DNA of 64,000 nt, from the NCBI RefSeq assembly GCF_030409755.1, contig NZ_JAUFQE010000001.1:806001-870000 (forward strand), read 5' to 3'. Source of the stretch: Vibrio lentus (GTDB taxonomy: Bacteria > Pseudomonadota > Gammaproteobacteria > Enterobacterales > Vibrionaceae). Of this stretch, positions 34,247-42,809 are shown one piece after another. The notes under the pieces were generated by a model. It was given only the letters and a program-made list of their open reading frames with translations, had not been told where the DNA came from and did no database searches. The position numbers and the translations under genes are program-made. How positions within the stretch are numbered: the first letter of the stretch is position 1; each line of letters starts with the position of its first letter.

Positions 34247-34622
34247 GAAACCTCTCCGTCCTGTTGAGCAGAATCTATTCGCTTTGAAGTTTTTGCATCA
34301 TAGAGGATATAACCACCAGCACAAACTGTTATTCGGCGACGAGAGTTCACGATCTCCCTTCGTTGCTATTTAGCGACCACGAACAAACCGCCAATCAAAA
34401 CGTAAACAGACAAATAGAAAAGCGCCAGAGCTTGTATATCTATTCACTAATTACTCAGCCCCTTGAAATAAAAGTGCAATAAAATCAACATGTAAAAAAG
34501 TTCCCTATTCACGAAAATGTAATTTTATAGAAATGAAAGCTTAATTTATCTGCTCTAAATTAGCTTCATATCGAAACGGAGAGCGCATTGCTCACGGATT
34601 TTAAAATACAAGGTAAGTGATT
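34247..34622 (+). promoter_or_regulatory. Long leader/promoter region of the porin gene
   Basis: 376 bases with no gene. AT-rich around 34450-34560 (for example AATTTTATAG). A small hairpin GAGCGCATTGCTC lies near 34580, just before the ribosome site. Confidence 0.4.
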
Positions 34623-35615
34623 ATGAAAAAGGCAGTTCTAGCTTCTGCAGTGGTAGCAGCACTAGTTTCAGGTTCATCTCTAGCAGCAACAGTTTACAGC
34701 TCTGACGGTACTGAGCTTAAGATTGGCGGTCGTGCTGAATTCCGTGGTGATTTCATTGGAACGTCAAAAGGCGCTGAAATTGAAGGTTCGATGAGCGATG
34801 AAACTCGTTTTCGTCTGAACATTGGCGGTGAAACTCAACTAACTGACTCTGCAACTGCATTCGGCTTCTATGAAGCAGAACAAGGTACTGGCGATAACAC
34901 GTTTAATAACCGTTACATGTACGCTGGTGTTGATTTCGATGGCCAGGCTGTTTCGGTAGGTCGTCAAGACATGGCTTCAGTAATCGTTTCTGACTTTACG
35001 GATATCACTGAGTTCTCTGGTGTTCAACAAGTATTCGGCGCAGCTTCTGACAAAGAAGATGGCGTATTTGCATACCGTGGCGGTTTTGATGCGCTACAAC
35101 TAGAAGCAACTTACCAAACCAACAGCGACAAGGACTCTGACGGCTACGGTCTTTCTGGTGTTTACTCATTGCCATTCGGTCTAGACCTTGGTCTTGCATA
35201 CTCTGGTGAAGATAAAGGTGAAGGGAATGGTAGCGCAAACCAAATCCTTGCAGGTCTAGCATATTCTCTTGATAGCCTTTACCTAGCAGCGACTTACTCA
35301 ACCGGTGATATCGACGATAAAGCAGTTGGTACTGATACAGAATCATTCACCGCAATGGAATTTGCAGCGCAGTACAAGTTCACGAAGCAAATTTCTGCTG
35401 CAGTTGTTTACACGTATCAAGAAGACGAAGCAGCAAACGGCTCTACAGCAGACTCTGTTGACGGCATCGAGCTAGCTGGTTACTACAAGTTAAACAGCAA
35501 CTTCCGTACATACGTTGCATATTACCTTAATGGCTTAGATGAAGCTAAAGATGCAAATGGTCTAGTTACTGCTGGCGAAGACACTCTTCGTCTAGGTGTA
35601 CGTTACGACTTCTAA
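34623..35615 (+). CDS. Outer membrane porin (OmpU/OmpC-like)
   Basis: 330 residues. Signal peptide MKKAVLASAVVAALVSGSSLA, then the porin start ATVYSSDGTELKIGGRAEFR, strand-loop pattern, and the C-terminal RLGVRYDF ending in Phe. It forms a general diffusion pore. ATG 34623 with AAGG eight bases upstream. The 370-base leader upstream holds an AT-rich stretch and is likely a regulated promoter. A terminator follows. The assignment as OmpU itself is not certain. Confidence 0.87.
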   Translation: MKKAVLASAVVAALVSGSSLAATVYSSDGTELKIGGRAEFRGDFIGTSKGAEIEGSMSDETRFRLNIGGETQLTDSATAFGFYEAEQGTGDNTFNNRYMYAGVDFDGQAVSVGRQDMASVIVSDFTDITEFSGVQQVFGAASDKEDGVFAYRGGFDALQLEATYQTNSDKDSDGYGLSGVYSLPFGLDLGLAYSGEDKGEGNGSANQILAGLAYSLDSLYLAATYSTGDIDDKAVGTDTESFTAMEFAAQYKFTKQISAAVVYTYQEDEAANGSTADSVDGIELAGYYKLNSNFRTYVAYYLNGLDEAKDANGLVTAGEDTLRLGVRYDF

Positions 35616-35640
35616 TCTAAATTTACTTTAGATAAAGATT

Positions 35641-35671
35641 AAAAAGGTTGGGCAATAGCTCAACCTTTTTT
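35641..35671 (+). terminator. Terminator of the porin gene
   Basis: AAAGGTTG / CAACCTTT stem with T-run, 26 bases after the stop. Confidence 0.82.
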
Positions 35672-35770
35672 CATATTCGAATATTCTGACGAACTTCATC
35701 AATGCTTTTTCTGGTTTCATCGTGGTAAATCCGTATCATACACAAACCACATCAAAGAATTAGAAGCATC

Positions 35771-36661
35771 ATGTCACAACACCATCCGATTCAAGGCGCT
35801 AGCTGGATGCTAACCGCTGGTTTAGCCTTTGCTGTCATTAACAGCCTTACTCAAATCGCTAGCATTCATTTCGGACTTACTTCTACCACCGTCGCCGTCA
35901 TTCAATACGCTATCGCGTTACTTGCTATTCTGCCTTACCTTAAAACGTTAGGGATTCGCCGCGCGCTAAAAACCGATAATCTAAAATTGCACGTGTTCCG
36001 AGTCTTCTTATCGGTTATTGGTATTCAGCTGTGGATTTGGGCGCTGGCTTACCCTGTGCCGATTTGGCAAGGTATTGCTCTTCTTATGACTTCGCCACTT
36101 TTTGCGACTATCGGATCTGGGCTTTTCTTAAAAGAAAAAGTAGGCGCAGCTCGTTGGGGTGCTACCTTAGCGGGCTTCATCGGTGCTATGGTCATTTTGG
36201 AACCATGGGCAGAAGATTTTAGCTGGGCAACGCTACTGCCTGTTGGCGCTGCATTCTTTTGGGCGTGCTACTCTCTAATGGTGAAAAAACTGTCATCGCA
36301 AGACAGCCCATCGACCATGGTGGTTTATCTTCTTCTTTTAATCACACCCTTTAATCTTCTTCTTGCTGTGCCCGATTGGCAGACCCCGAGCGGTGGCACT
36401 ATCTGGGGAATATTAGTGGTCATTGGCGTAATGACTGCCCTTGCACAATGGGCAATTGTAAAAGCGTACTCCGTAGCCGATGCTTCTTTTGTTCAACCAT
36501 TTGACCACGCGAAGCTTCCACTCAATGTATTAGCAGGCTGGATCGTATTTAGTTGGGTTCCACCTGGTCGTTTATGGCTAGGAGCCGCTATTATTATTGC
36601 GTCAGTTGCTTTTATTACCCACTGGGAAACAAAAAGACCATCGAAATCGAAGAAAGTTTAA
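35771..36661 (+). CDS. DMT-superfamily (EamA) transporter
   Basis: 296 residues with ten predicted membrane helices in two EamA halves (first half from WMLTAGLAFAVINSLTQIA; second from WATLLPVGAAFFWACYSLMVKKLS). Conserved Pro and Gly (PLFATIGSGLFLKEKV in half one; PFDHAKLPLNVLAGWIVFS in half two) fit a drug/metabolite exporter. Substrate not predictable. ATG start; single gene. Confidence 0.87.
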   Translation: MSQHHPIQGASWMLTAGLAFAVINSLTQIASIHFGLTSTTVAVIQYAIALLAILPYLKTLGIRRALKTDNLKLHVFRVFLSVIGIQLWIWALAYPVPIWQGIALLMTSPLFATIGSGLFLKEKVGAARWGATLAGFIGAMVILEPWAEDFSWATLLPVGAAFFWACYSLMVKKLSSQDSPSTMVVYLLLLITPFNLLLAVPDWQTPSGGTIWGILVVIGVMTALAQWAIVKAYSVADASFVQPFDHAKLPLNVLAGWIVFSWVPPGRLWLGAAIIIASVAFITHWETKRPSKSKKV

Positions 36662-36730
36662 AGCGAGTGAAATAAATAACGCTACTGTCCGTTCTATATT
36701 GATAAGAGAATTTTAAACGAGGTCGTAACC

Positions 36731-37348
36731 ATGAAGAAACCAGTCAAGATTACACTATACCGTTGGGCAGGCAGCTGGGGTCCATTTAAAGTCAATATCC
36801 CATGTGGAGAATGTACCCTTACTAAAGACATTCTTAAGGACACTTTTGAGAATGAATTAGCCGATGTCGATGTCGAACTGGAAGTGAAAGATTGGTTATC
36901 TCATTGGTGGGAACCACTCAAGCTGGGTTCTTGGCATGCGCCGATTCTTGTCGTTGAAGGCAAGGTTGTTAGCCAAGGCGAAGCACTCAATCGTGGAGTG
37001 TTAGTTCAATCAGTAATCAAAGAGTGGACGAAACGAGACAGCCTGAAAGGCAACATTGTTTACGGGAAAGCGACATGCCCATTCTGCGTCAAAGCAAAGA
37101 AAATGCTTGATGAAGCGGGTGTGGAGTACCAATACCACGATGTCGTGAAAGACAGCGCCGCTCTATATCGCATGATTCCAGAAGTAAAAGCGCACATTGG
37201 TGAAAAAACACCAGTCACCGTCCCTCAGATCTGGCTTGATGGTAAATACATTGGCGGAGCAGACAACTTAGAAGCTTGGATGAAAGAAAATGGTCTAGAT
37301 TCCATTCCAAACAACGTTGTCGATTTATCTAACCAATCGGCCAGTTGA
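36731..37348 (+). CDS. Two-domain thioredoxin/glutaredoxin-like protein
   Basis: 205 residues with two redox folds in one chain. The N-terminal part (residues 1-100) has CGEC at 25-28 in WGPFKVNIPCGECTL. The C-terminal part is a classical glutaredoxin: CPFC at residues 116-119, TVPQIWLDGKYIGGADNLE (cis-Pro and GSH-binding GG). It could couple glutathione with a second dithiol. ATG with GAGGTCGT upstream. Short tandem repeats follow the stop. Confidence 0.82.
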   Translation: MKKPVKITLYRWAGSWGPFKVNIPCGECTLTKDILKDTFENELADVDVELEVKDWLSHWWEPLKLGSWHAPILVVEGKVVSQGEALNRGVLVQSVIKEWTKRDSLKGNIVYGKATCPFCVKAKKMLDEAGVEYQYHDVVKDSAALYRMIPEVKAHIGEKTPVTVPQIWLDGKYIGGADNLEAWMKENGLDSIPNNVVDLSNQSAS

Positions 37349-37360
37349 TCTCCAAAGCTC

Positions 37361-37399
37361 GCTGAATAAGCTGAGTAAGCTGAGTAAGCTGCTGAGTTA
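37361..37399. repeat. Short 9-base tandem repeat after the glutaredoxin stop
   Basis: GCTGAATAA, GCTGAGTAA, GCTGAGTAA, then GCT and GCTGAGTTA, starting 12 bases after the stop codon. Confidence 0.8.
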
Positions 37400-37462
37400 A
37401 AAGATTTTTTGTGTCCATCCACAATAAAAAAGAGCGTTGAATGTCATCAATTGCTTAAACGA

Positions 37463-37498
37463 AAAAGGCCTTAAACTTCATTGAGTTTAAGGCCTTTT
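37463..37498. terminator. Bidirectional terminator with 15-pair stem
   Basis: AAAAGGCCTTAAACT / AGTTTAAGGCCTTTT with a 6-base loop; lies between the glutaredoxin gene (plus) and the 44-residue gene (minus) and can end both. Confidence 0.85.
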
Positions 37499-37518
37499 AA
37501 AATTCCGTTTAAAAATGC

Positions 37519-37653
37519 TTACTTAGACATTTTCTTCATCATTCGTTTAAAGAACGATGGTTTCTTTGGCTTTGACTTGCCATACAATGCTTCGTGCATC
37601 ATGTTTTTTGCTACCATTTGGCCAAGGTATGCGTGGCCTAGTTCGTAATTCAT
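37519..37653 (-). CDS. Small basic protein (44 aa) with ribosome site and terminator
   Basis: Translating the minus strand from ATG 37653 gives a protein beginning MNYELGHAYLGQMVAKN and ending FFKRMMKKMSK, stop at 37519. GGAG lies 7 bases before the ATG and a strong terminator follows 20 bases after the stop. It is amphipathic and Lys/Met-rich at the C-terminus, suggesting membrane or nucleic-acid contact. Too short for usual gene callers; I recognise no family. Confidence 0.7.
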   Translation of the reverse strand: MNYELGHAYLGQMVAKNMMHEALYGKSKPKKPSFFKRMMKKMSK

Positions 37654-37787
37654 GCTTATCTCCGCACATAATCAATTTTCTTATGCGCGGATTCTACACT
37701 TAAAGCACCCAAAAACAAGACTCACATCACACTTTTATGTAATTAAATTCCAAACTTACATATGAGTTTATAAATAGAACGCAACAA

Positions 37788-37812
37788 AAAAGCAGCCTAA
37801 TAAGCTGCTTTT
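37788..37812 (-). terminator. Terminator after the 116-residue gene
   Basis: GCAGC / GCTGC stem extended by A/T pairs; T-run on the minus strand. Confidence 0.75.
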
Positions 37813-37879
37813 AGAAAAAGGCTGAGTTCTAAAAAACCGTTAGTTCTAAAGATACCTTTCAAACGAAGCTGTTATAACA

Positions 37880-38230
37880 CTAGCTACGCTTTGGCTGTCT
37901 GTAAGTTTTACCAGCAATCTGGTACGTATCTTTTTGCTTTAATTCGAACATTGTCTCGAAGAACCAAGCTGCAAATTTGATTAAGTCATCGCCTTCGTTC
38001 ATAACGTGTTCGATGTACTCTTGCTCTTCGCCTTGTTCATTCTCTTGAAGCGTCACGTGGTAAATACGCTTTTCGCCGTCAACTTCAGCTAACGCAAATT
38101 GACCAGTCAGTGATTCTGCAGCCTCAGCGACTTCAGTATCCTCGTTGGATTTCAATAGCTCGAGCGCTTGAGGCAAGCCATCCAGTACGCAGATCGCTTT
38201 TACCAGTACTTCAAATTCATTTTGCTGCAT
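37880..38230 (-). CDS. Acidic protein of unknown function (116 aa)
   Basis: A soluble, acidic protein with a repeated Glu/Gln-rich helical N-terminus (MQQNEFEVLVKAICVLDGLPQ) and an aromatic segment KFAAWFFETMFEL. No signal peptide or membrane helix. No family recognised. Followed by its own terminator. Confidence 0.6.
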   Translation of the reverse strand: MQQNEFEVLVKAICVLDGLPQALELLKSNEDTEVAEAAESLTGQFALAEVDGEKRIYHVTLQENEQGEEQEYIEHVMNEGDDLIKFAAWFFETMFELKQKDTYQIAGKTYRQPKRS

Positions 38231-38321
38231 GTTTTACACCTATTAAATGGACCGAAGTATTGTAGGAAACCATCAACACAAATACAACGCTTTAACTAGA
38301 GCGTGCAAGTATAAAACTTAT

Positions 38322-39527
38322 CTAGCTATACTCTATTGCTGCAGAGGCGATTTTTTTGTTGGCTCGACTTGAGGACCACAGTACAGAACCCATACCGGCA
38401 CCAATAATCAGGTAGAACACGCCAAGCTGTAGGTGAGTCGTGACCCAGCTTTCAACTAAGTACCCACCTAACAAGCCCGCCAAACACATTTGAATAGAGC
38501 CCGACAGCGCAGACACCGCACCCGCTTGTTTCTTATGCGGTTCCAACAGCATGCTGATCGATAGAGGAAAAGAGATGCCCTGCGCTATCGCCAACCAAGT
38601 GAATGCCCATACTAGGTTAAAGATGGATAATTCATGTGTTAATAACCAAGTGCCAGACGCCAACACGATCAAAATCGCTAAGCTCATTAACTGCGGCGTA
38701 CTGAATCGACGGTTAAGTAAGTTTAACGCTACACTGCCGATCAACAATCCTGCCGAAGGGACAATCATCAAAGAGCCATATTCAGCCGCGGTCAATCCCA
38801 GTTGCTCTTGCATCAAGAACGGGAACAGCGATAACGACACCAAGCTCGCCATGTAACTCATCCAATTATAACTCGCGCTGCTGATCACTTGGCGATTGGT
38901 CAACAAGCGCCCGTAGTTCTTCACTACTTGGCTGTCTTCAAAACGACTCTTTCCGTAAGGCAGTGTCTCGGGCAACACAAAGTAACCGAGAATATATATG
39001 GCCAATAGATACAATAGAACAAACAGGAACACCGCCTGCCAGCCTAGATGAAACGAGATCCAACCACCAAACACTGGCGCAATAATCGGCATGATAGAAG
39101 CTGTTATTGAAATATAAGACAGCGCCTTAGTGAGTTGAGAGCCATCATAACTGTCCCTAAGAACACTACGCCCGAGCACCGAAGCACTGCCCGCACCTAA
39201 ACCTTGCAACAAGCGGCCAACTTCTAAAGCGGTCATATTGTCGGAAAATGCAAAACAAACGATAGTACCAATCAGATAAACACCCTGACCCAACAAGAAG
39301 ATAGGTCGTCTTCCCACTGCATCAGACATAGGGCCATAAAATAGCTGCGACAAGCCAAAACCCACAAGAAACAGTGTAACGAGCAGTTGCACATCCACTT
39401 GGGTAACACTTAAGTCAGAAGCGATTAATGGCAATGATGGGAGGTAGATACTCACACCCACTTGCCCCGTAGCAATGATCATCATCGCTAAGAGTAACGG
39501 CGTTTTTTTAAAGGTCGATTGGCTCAA
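38322..39527 (-). CDS. Bcr/CflA-family multidrug efflux MFS transporter
   Basis: 401 residues, 12 predicted membrane helices. MFS motifs in order: GQVGVSIYLPSLPLI (start), loop 2-3 GPMSDAVGRRPIF, helix 4 GRLLQGLGAGSASVLGRSVLRD (motif of the drug:H+ antiporter DHA1 group), helix 5 PIIAPVFGGWISFHLGWQAVF. These fit Bcr/CflA. Start is TTG 39527 with GGGA upstream; no ATG is available upstream in frame. Divergent from the LysR regulator gene (108-base gap), which probably controls it. Confidence 0.88.
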   Translation of the reverse strand: MSQSTFKKTPLLLAMMIIATGQVGVSIYLPSLPLIASDLSVTQVDVQLLVTLFLVGFGLSQLFYGPMSDAVGRRPIFLLGQGVYLIGTIVCFAFSDNMTALEVGRLLQGLGAGSASVLGRSVLRDSYDGSQLTKALSYISITASIMPIIAPVFGGWISFHLGWQAVFLFVLLYLLAIYILGYFVLPETLPYGKSRFEDSQVVKNYGRLLTNRQVISSASYNWMSYMASLVSLSLFPFLMQEQLGLTAAEYGSLMIVPSAGLLIGSVALNLLNRRFSTPQLMSLAILIVLASGTWLLTHELSIFNLVWAFTWLAIAQGISFPLSISMLLEPHKKQAGAVSALSGSIQMCLAGLLGGYLVESWVTTHLQLGVFYLIIGAGMGSVLWSSSRANKKIASAAIEYS

Positions 39528-39635
39528 AAAATTCCCTATTCGTTTGTTATTTGTTCATGATATAAGTCTATATTCAAAACCAGTAATTGATAATTAACCA
39601 AATTGGAATTTGATTAAGTCCCAGCAGGAAATAAT

Positions 39636-40532
39636 ATGGATTGGATTCTTAATGTAAAAAGCTACGTAAGAGTAGTTGAAGAAGGCAGCTTCAATGGAGC
39701 CGCACGTAAACTGAATACCACCAGTTCTGCGATCAGCAAAAGAGTGAACTGGCTAGAAGAACGCATTGGCACTCAACTATTAAAGCGCACGACTCGCTCA
39801 ATTAGCCAAACCGAAGCAGGCGCACTCTTTTACCTGCGAGCCAAAGATCAGCTCGATAATTGGCAGTCGATTATTGACGAGACTCGCTCAGTAAACCAAA
39901 CACCAGCAGGCCTGCTAAAAATAGGGGCGACCATTGCCGTTGGCTCTAAGTTTCTCGTGCAATACATGGACGACTTCTTAGAGAAATACCCAGATATCAA
40001 GGTACAGCTCATCACCACCACTTCTGGGCAATTACCTGAGCTTGGATTGGATCTTGTGATCAGTCGAGAATTGGAACAGCTTAACTCTTTAAGCTTCAAG
40101 AAAACGCCCTTGTTTGAGCACAAAGCAGGGTTCTATGCAGCACCGAGTTACCTCGCCAAACACGGTTACCCCACCTGCGAACAAGATTTAGAGCAGCATA
40201 ATTCCTTAATCTGGGGAGAGCGCCCGACTCGAGAAGTGACACTCACTAAAGGTCAGCGAATCACGTTGAATGGAAACTTCGCGACTACCAACCCAGAGGC
40301 TTTGTTTCATGCGGCAAAGCGAGGAATGGGCGTGCTTTTAACCATCAAAGCAATGATCAAAGAAGATCTAAAACAAGGGACATTAGTTCCAGTCTTGCCA
40401 AATATAACGGCCGACGAAGTGATGGTTTACGCGTACTACCCTAAGCTTGACTACTCACATACACGAACAAAGCTATTTTTGGATCACCTGAAAGACAGGC
40501 TAGACAGAGAACGTAGCACTCAGGTTTTGTGA
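39636..40532 (+). CDS. LysR-type transcriptional regulator
   Basis: 298 residues. N-terminal winged helix (GSFNGAARKLNTTSSAISKRVNWLEERIGTQLLKRTTRSISQTEAG), linker, and effector-binding domain (LLKIGATIAVGSKFLVQYMDDFLEKYPDIKV). ATG 39636 with AGGA upstream. Divergent from the MFS gene, the usual layout for control of the neighbour. Related to the CrgA/AphB-like group in general; effector unknown. Confidence 0.88.
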   Translation: MDWILNVKSYVRVVEEGSFNGAARKLNTTSSAISKRVNWLEERIGTQLLKRTTRSISQTEAGALFYLRAKDQLDNWQSIIDETRSVNQTPAGLLKIGATIAVGSKFLVQYMDDFLEKYPDIKVQLITTTSGQLPELGLDLVISRELEQLNSLSFKKTPLFEHKAGFYAAPSYLAKHGYPTCEQDLEQHNSLIWGERPTREVTLTKGQRITLNGNFATTNPEALFHAAKRGMGVLLTIKAMIKEDLKQGTLVPVLPNITADEVMVYAYYPKLDYSHTRTKLFLDHLKDRLDRERSTQVL

Positions 40533-40698
40533 AATAAGTCACAACTGAGTTTGAAAAAATGCACAACACGACCAATAATAAACTAGACGCATATTAATTA
40601 TGTGTGCCGTTTTTATGCATACAAGACGATACACTTAAAAACTATGCTCATAAAAATCATACACATACAGCTTACACACTGATTCTGGTTAGCTACGG

Positions 40699-42576
40699 AT
40701 GGTGACTATGACTCAACATACGCACAGCAGCATGATAGATACAGAGCGCATTGGCCGTTTACTGAAATTGGAAGGTATCGACCTTTTAGAGTCGGCCGTG
40801 CTTACTTTGCATCAAACATTTGGTACTCAATACACCAGCATCATTGAGAAAAAATACTTTCCAGACCAAATGGTACCTTTGGTGATTGCGCAATCTGACC
40901 ACGTACTGCATGACAAAATCAATCCACGTCATGGTCACATCTACCAACAAGCCGTTAATCAAAGTCACCCTGATTGTTCTTTCGCTCAATACATTGTTAA
41001 ATCTTTGCCAACGTCAGCGTTCAGGCAAGAAATCACCTCTCAAAACTCGATCGCGATTCCCACTCGAACTCAGAGTGGCGAAGTCATGGGTGTGCTATTT
41101 TCGACCTTCACATCACCTCTTAGCCCAGACCAACAACAAGAAGTGATCAAACACCATCAACTTTTCGCAGACATCGTCATCCACACCTTACGTGAGATGT
41201 GGTTCAACGACCGATCTGAGCAGTTGGTCAATCAACTCAGTTATGAAGTTTCACACGATAGTCTTACTGGGTTGCTCAACCGCAGTTGTTTGTCGGATAC
41301 GTTAGAGTCCATTACTCAACAGAATGCGACCCCTTTTACTGTGGCTCTGTTAGATATAAACAGCTTCAAAGCCATTAACGACATGCACGGTAATTACATT
41401 GGTGACAAGGTATTGCAGCATGTCGCTGAAACCCTACGCAGAACATTACCAGAGAACAACTTAACCTTTCGAACAGCAGGTAACGAGTTCGCTTTCATTA
41501 CTTATCACAACGACCCAATCGGTATCTGCGAACAGATAGTAACCAAAATAAAACAAGGCTACTGCAGCGTTGATTTGAAGATTGATTTTGATGTCAGTAT
41601 TGGTATCGCTCGCTCAGACGGAAACAATAAAGATGTAGAACAGATCATCTTTAATACCAGTTTGGCTTTAAAAGAATGTAAGCAGCACACTGAAACGCAC
41701 ATCCAATGTTACGACACCCATTTAAGAGCTCGCTACCAAAGAAAAACCGAGCTGATTGCGGCTTTACGCAGTGAGCTTGAAGGCTCAATATCAAGTAAAA
41801 CGGTATCTAATGGCAATCAAGCCAATGCCCCTTCATCTGAAGGCAATGGAATGTATGTGGTCGTCCAACCGATCGTAGGCAAAGACGATACGCGCTGGGA
41901 ATATTTTGAGGTGCTCACTCGTTGGAAAACAACTCAACACGGAGACATATCTCCAGTAGAGTTTATACAAGTCGCGGAAGAATCTGGCCTTATTGTCGAG
42001 TTAGGTGAACGTATTATCGAACTCGTTTGCCTAGCAAAAATCACACTTGAGCAAGGCTTAGGCTATAAGATCAAACTGGGTATCAACTGTTCAGCTCACG
42101 AACTTAGTGACTCCAAGCGCTACCTTGCATACCTGACTAAAACGATCAAACAGTACAACTTCGAAGCGAATGAGTTTGTTATTGAATTAACCGAAACCGT
42201 ATTGCTTTCACCAACACCTGAAGTCAAAAACGCCCTCAACTATCTTCGAGAACAAGGCTTCACCATTGCTTTAGACGACTTTGGTACTGGCTATTCAAGC
42301 CTGAACTACATCCACAGCTACCCTATCGATTGCATTAAAATCGATGCTGTCTTTATCCAGAACCTGTTAACCAACTCCACATCAGAAAGCGTCGTTTGGT
42401 TGATCATTCAATTGGCGCAAAGACTGGGTGTCTCACTCGTCGCGGAAGGTGTCGAAGAACGTGAGCAGTTAGATAAACTCCACTCAATGGGATGCGACAG
42501 TATCCAAGGCTACCTCTATTCTTGCCCACTCCGCCCAGAAACCATCGTCAGCAATATAAATGCGCTGAGCGTATGA
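40699..42576 (+). CDS. GAF-GGDEF-EAL protein, diguanylate cyclase site degenerate
   Basis: 625 residues. Residues about 10-165: GAF-like sensor. Residues about 185-340: GGDEF domain whose active site reads AGNEF at 260-264 instead of GG[D/E]EF, so cyclase activity is unlikely. Residues about 375-625: EAL domain reading EVL at 404-406, with the other catalytic motifs intact: NCSAHE, IELTE, LDDFGTGYSSL, IKID, AEGVEE. It is therefore probably a phosphodiesterase. Soluble, no membrane helix, so controlled by the GAF domain. Start ATG 40699 (or 40708). The gene is followed by 7-base repeats and a terminator, and convergent with the ShyA-like gene. Confidence 0.87.
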   Translation: MVTMTQHTHSSMIDTERIGRLLKLEGIDLLESAVLTLHQTFGTQYTSIIEKKYFPDQMVPLVIAQSDHVLHDKINPRHGHIYQQAVNQSHPDCSFAQYIVKSLPTSAFRQEITSQNSIAIPTRTQSGEVMGVLFSTFTSPLSPDQQQEVIKHHQLFADIVIHTLREMWFNDRSEQLVNQLSYEVSHDSLTGLLNRSCLSDTLESITQQNATPFTVALLDINSFKAINDMHGNYIGDKVLQHVAETLRRTLPENNLTFRTAGNEFAFITYHNDPIGICEQIVTKIKQGYCSVDLKIDFDVSIGIARSDGNNKDVEQIIFNTSLALKECKQHTETHIQCYDTHLRARYQRKTELIAALRSELEGSISSKTVSNGNQANAPSSEGNGMYVVVQPIVGKDDTRWEYFEVLTRWKTTQHGDISPVEFIQVAEESGLIVELGERIIELVCLAKITLEQGLGYKIKLGINCSAHELSDSKRYLAYLTKTIKQYNFEANEFVIELTETVLLSPTPEVKNALNYLREQGFTIALDDFGTGYSSLNYIHSYPIDCIKIDAVFIQNLLTNSTSESVVWLIIQLAQRLGVSLVAEGVEEREQLDKLHSMGCDSIQGYLYSCPLRPETIVSNINALSV

Positions 42577-42609
42577 CAGCAAAAGTCTTCAGGTCTATAA
42601 GATCTCTCA

Positions 42610-42651
42610 GTTTTTGGTTTTTGGCTTTTGGCTTTTGGCTTTTGGCTTTTG
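42610..42651. repeat. Six tandem 7-base repeats after the GGDEF/EAL stop
   Basis: Units of GTTTTTG (two) and GCTTTTG (four), starting 33 bases after the stop codon and flanked by the short inverted pair CTCTCA / TGAGAG. Confidence 0.85.
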
Positions 42652-42674
42652 AGAGAGTGTAGCTTAAACAACAA

Positions 42675-42732
42675 AAAAGCCGCGAAGGCAGAATTGAACA
42701 CTTAGGTATTCAAATCAGCACTCGCGGCTTTT
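42675..42732. terminator. Bidirectional terminator with long loop
   Basis: AAAAGCCGCGA / TCGCGGCTTTT with a 36-base loop; between the convergent GGDEF/EAL and ShyA-like genes. Confidence 0.72.
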
Positions 42733-42809
42733 CTATGTTTAGATATATAAGTGACCAAGCTATTCGCTTATTCACCGATTAGACTCATCGCGATATCGAC
42801 TCGCTATCA

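Noticed and set aside
40699..42576. LapD-type receptor for the adhesin
   Set aside because: It has a soluble GAF domain and no membrane helices or periplasmic output domain.
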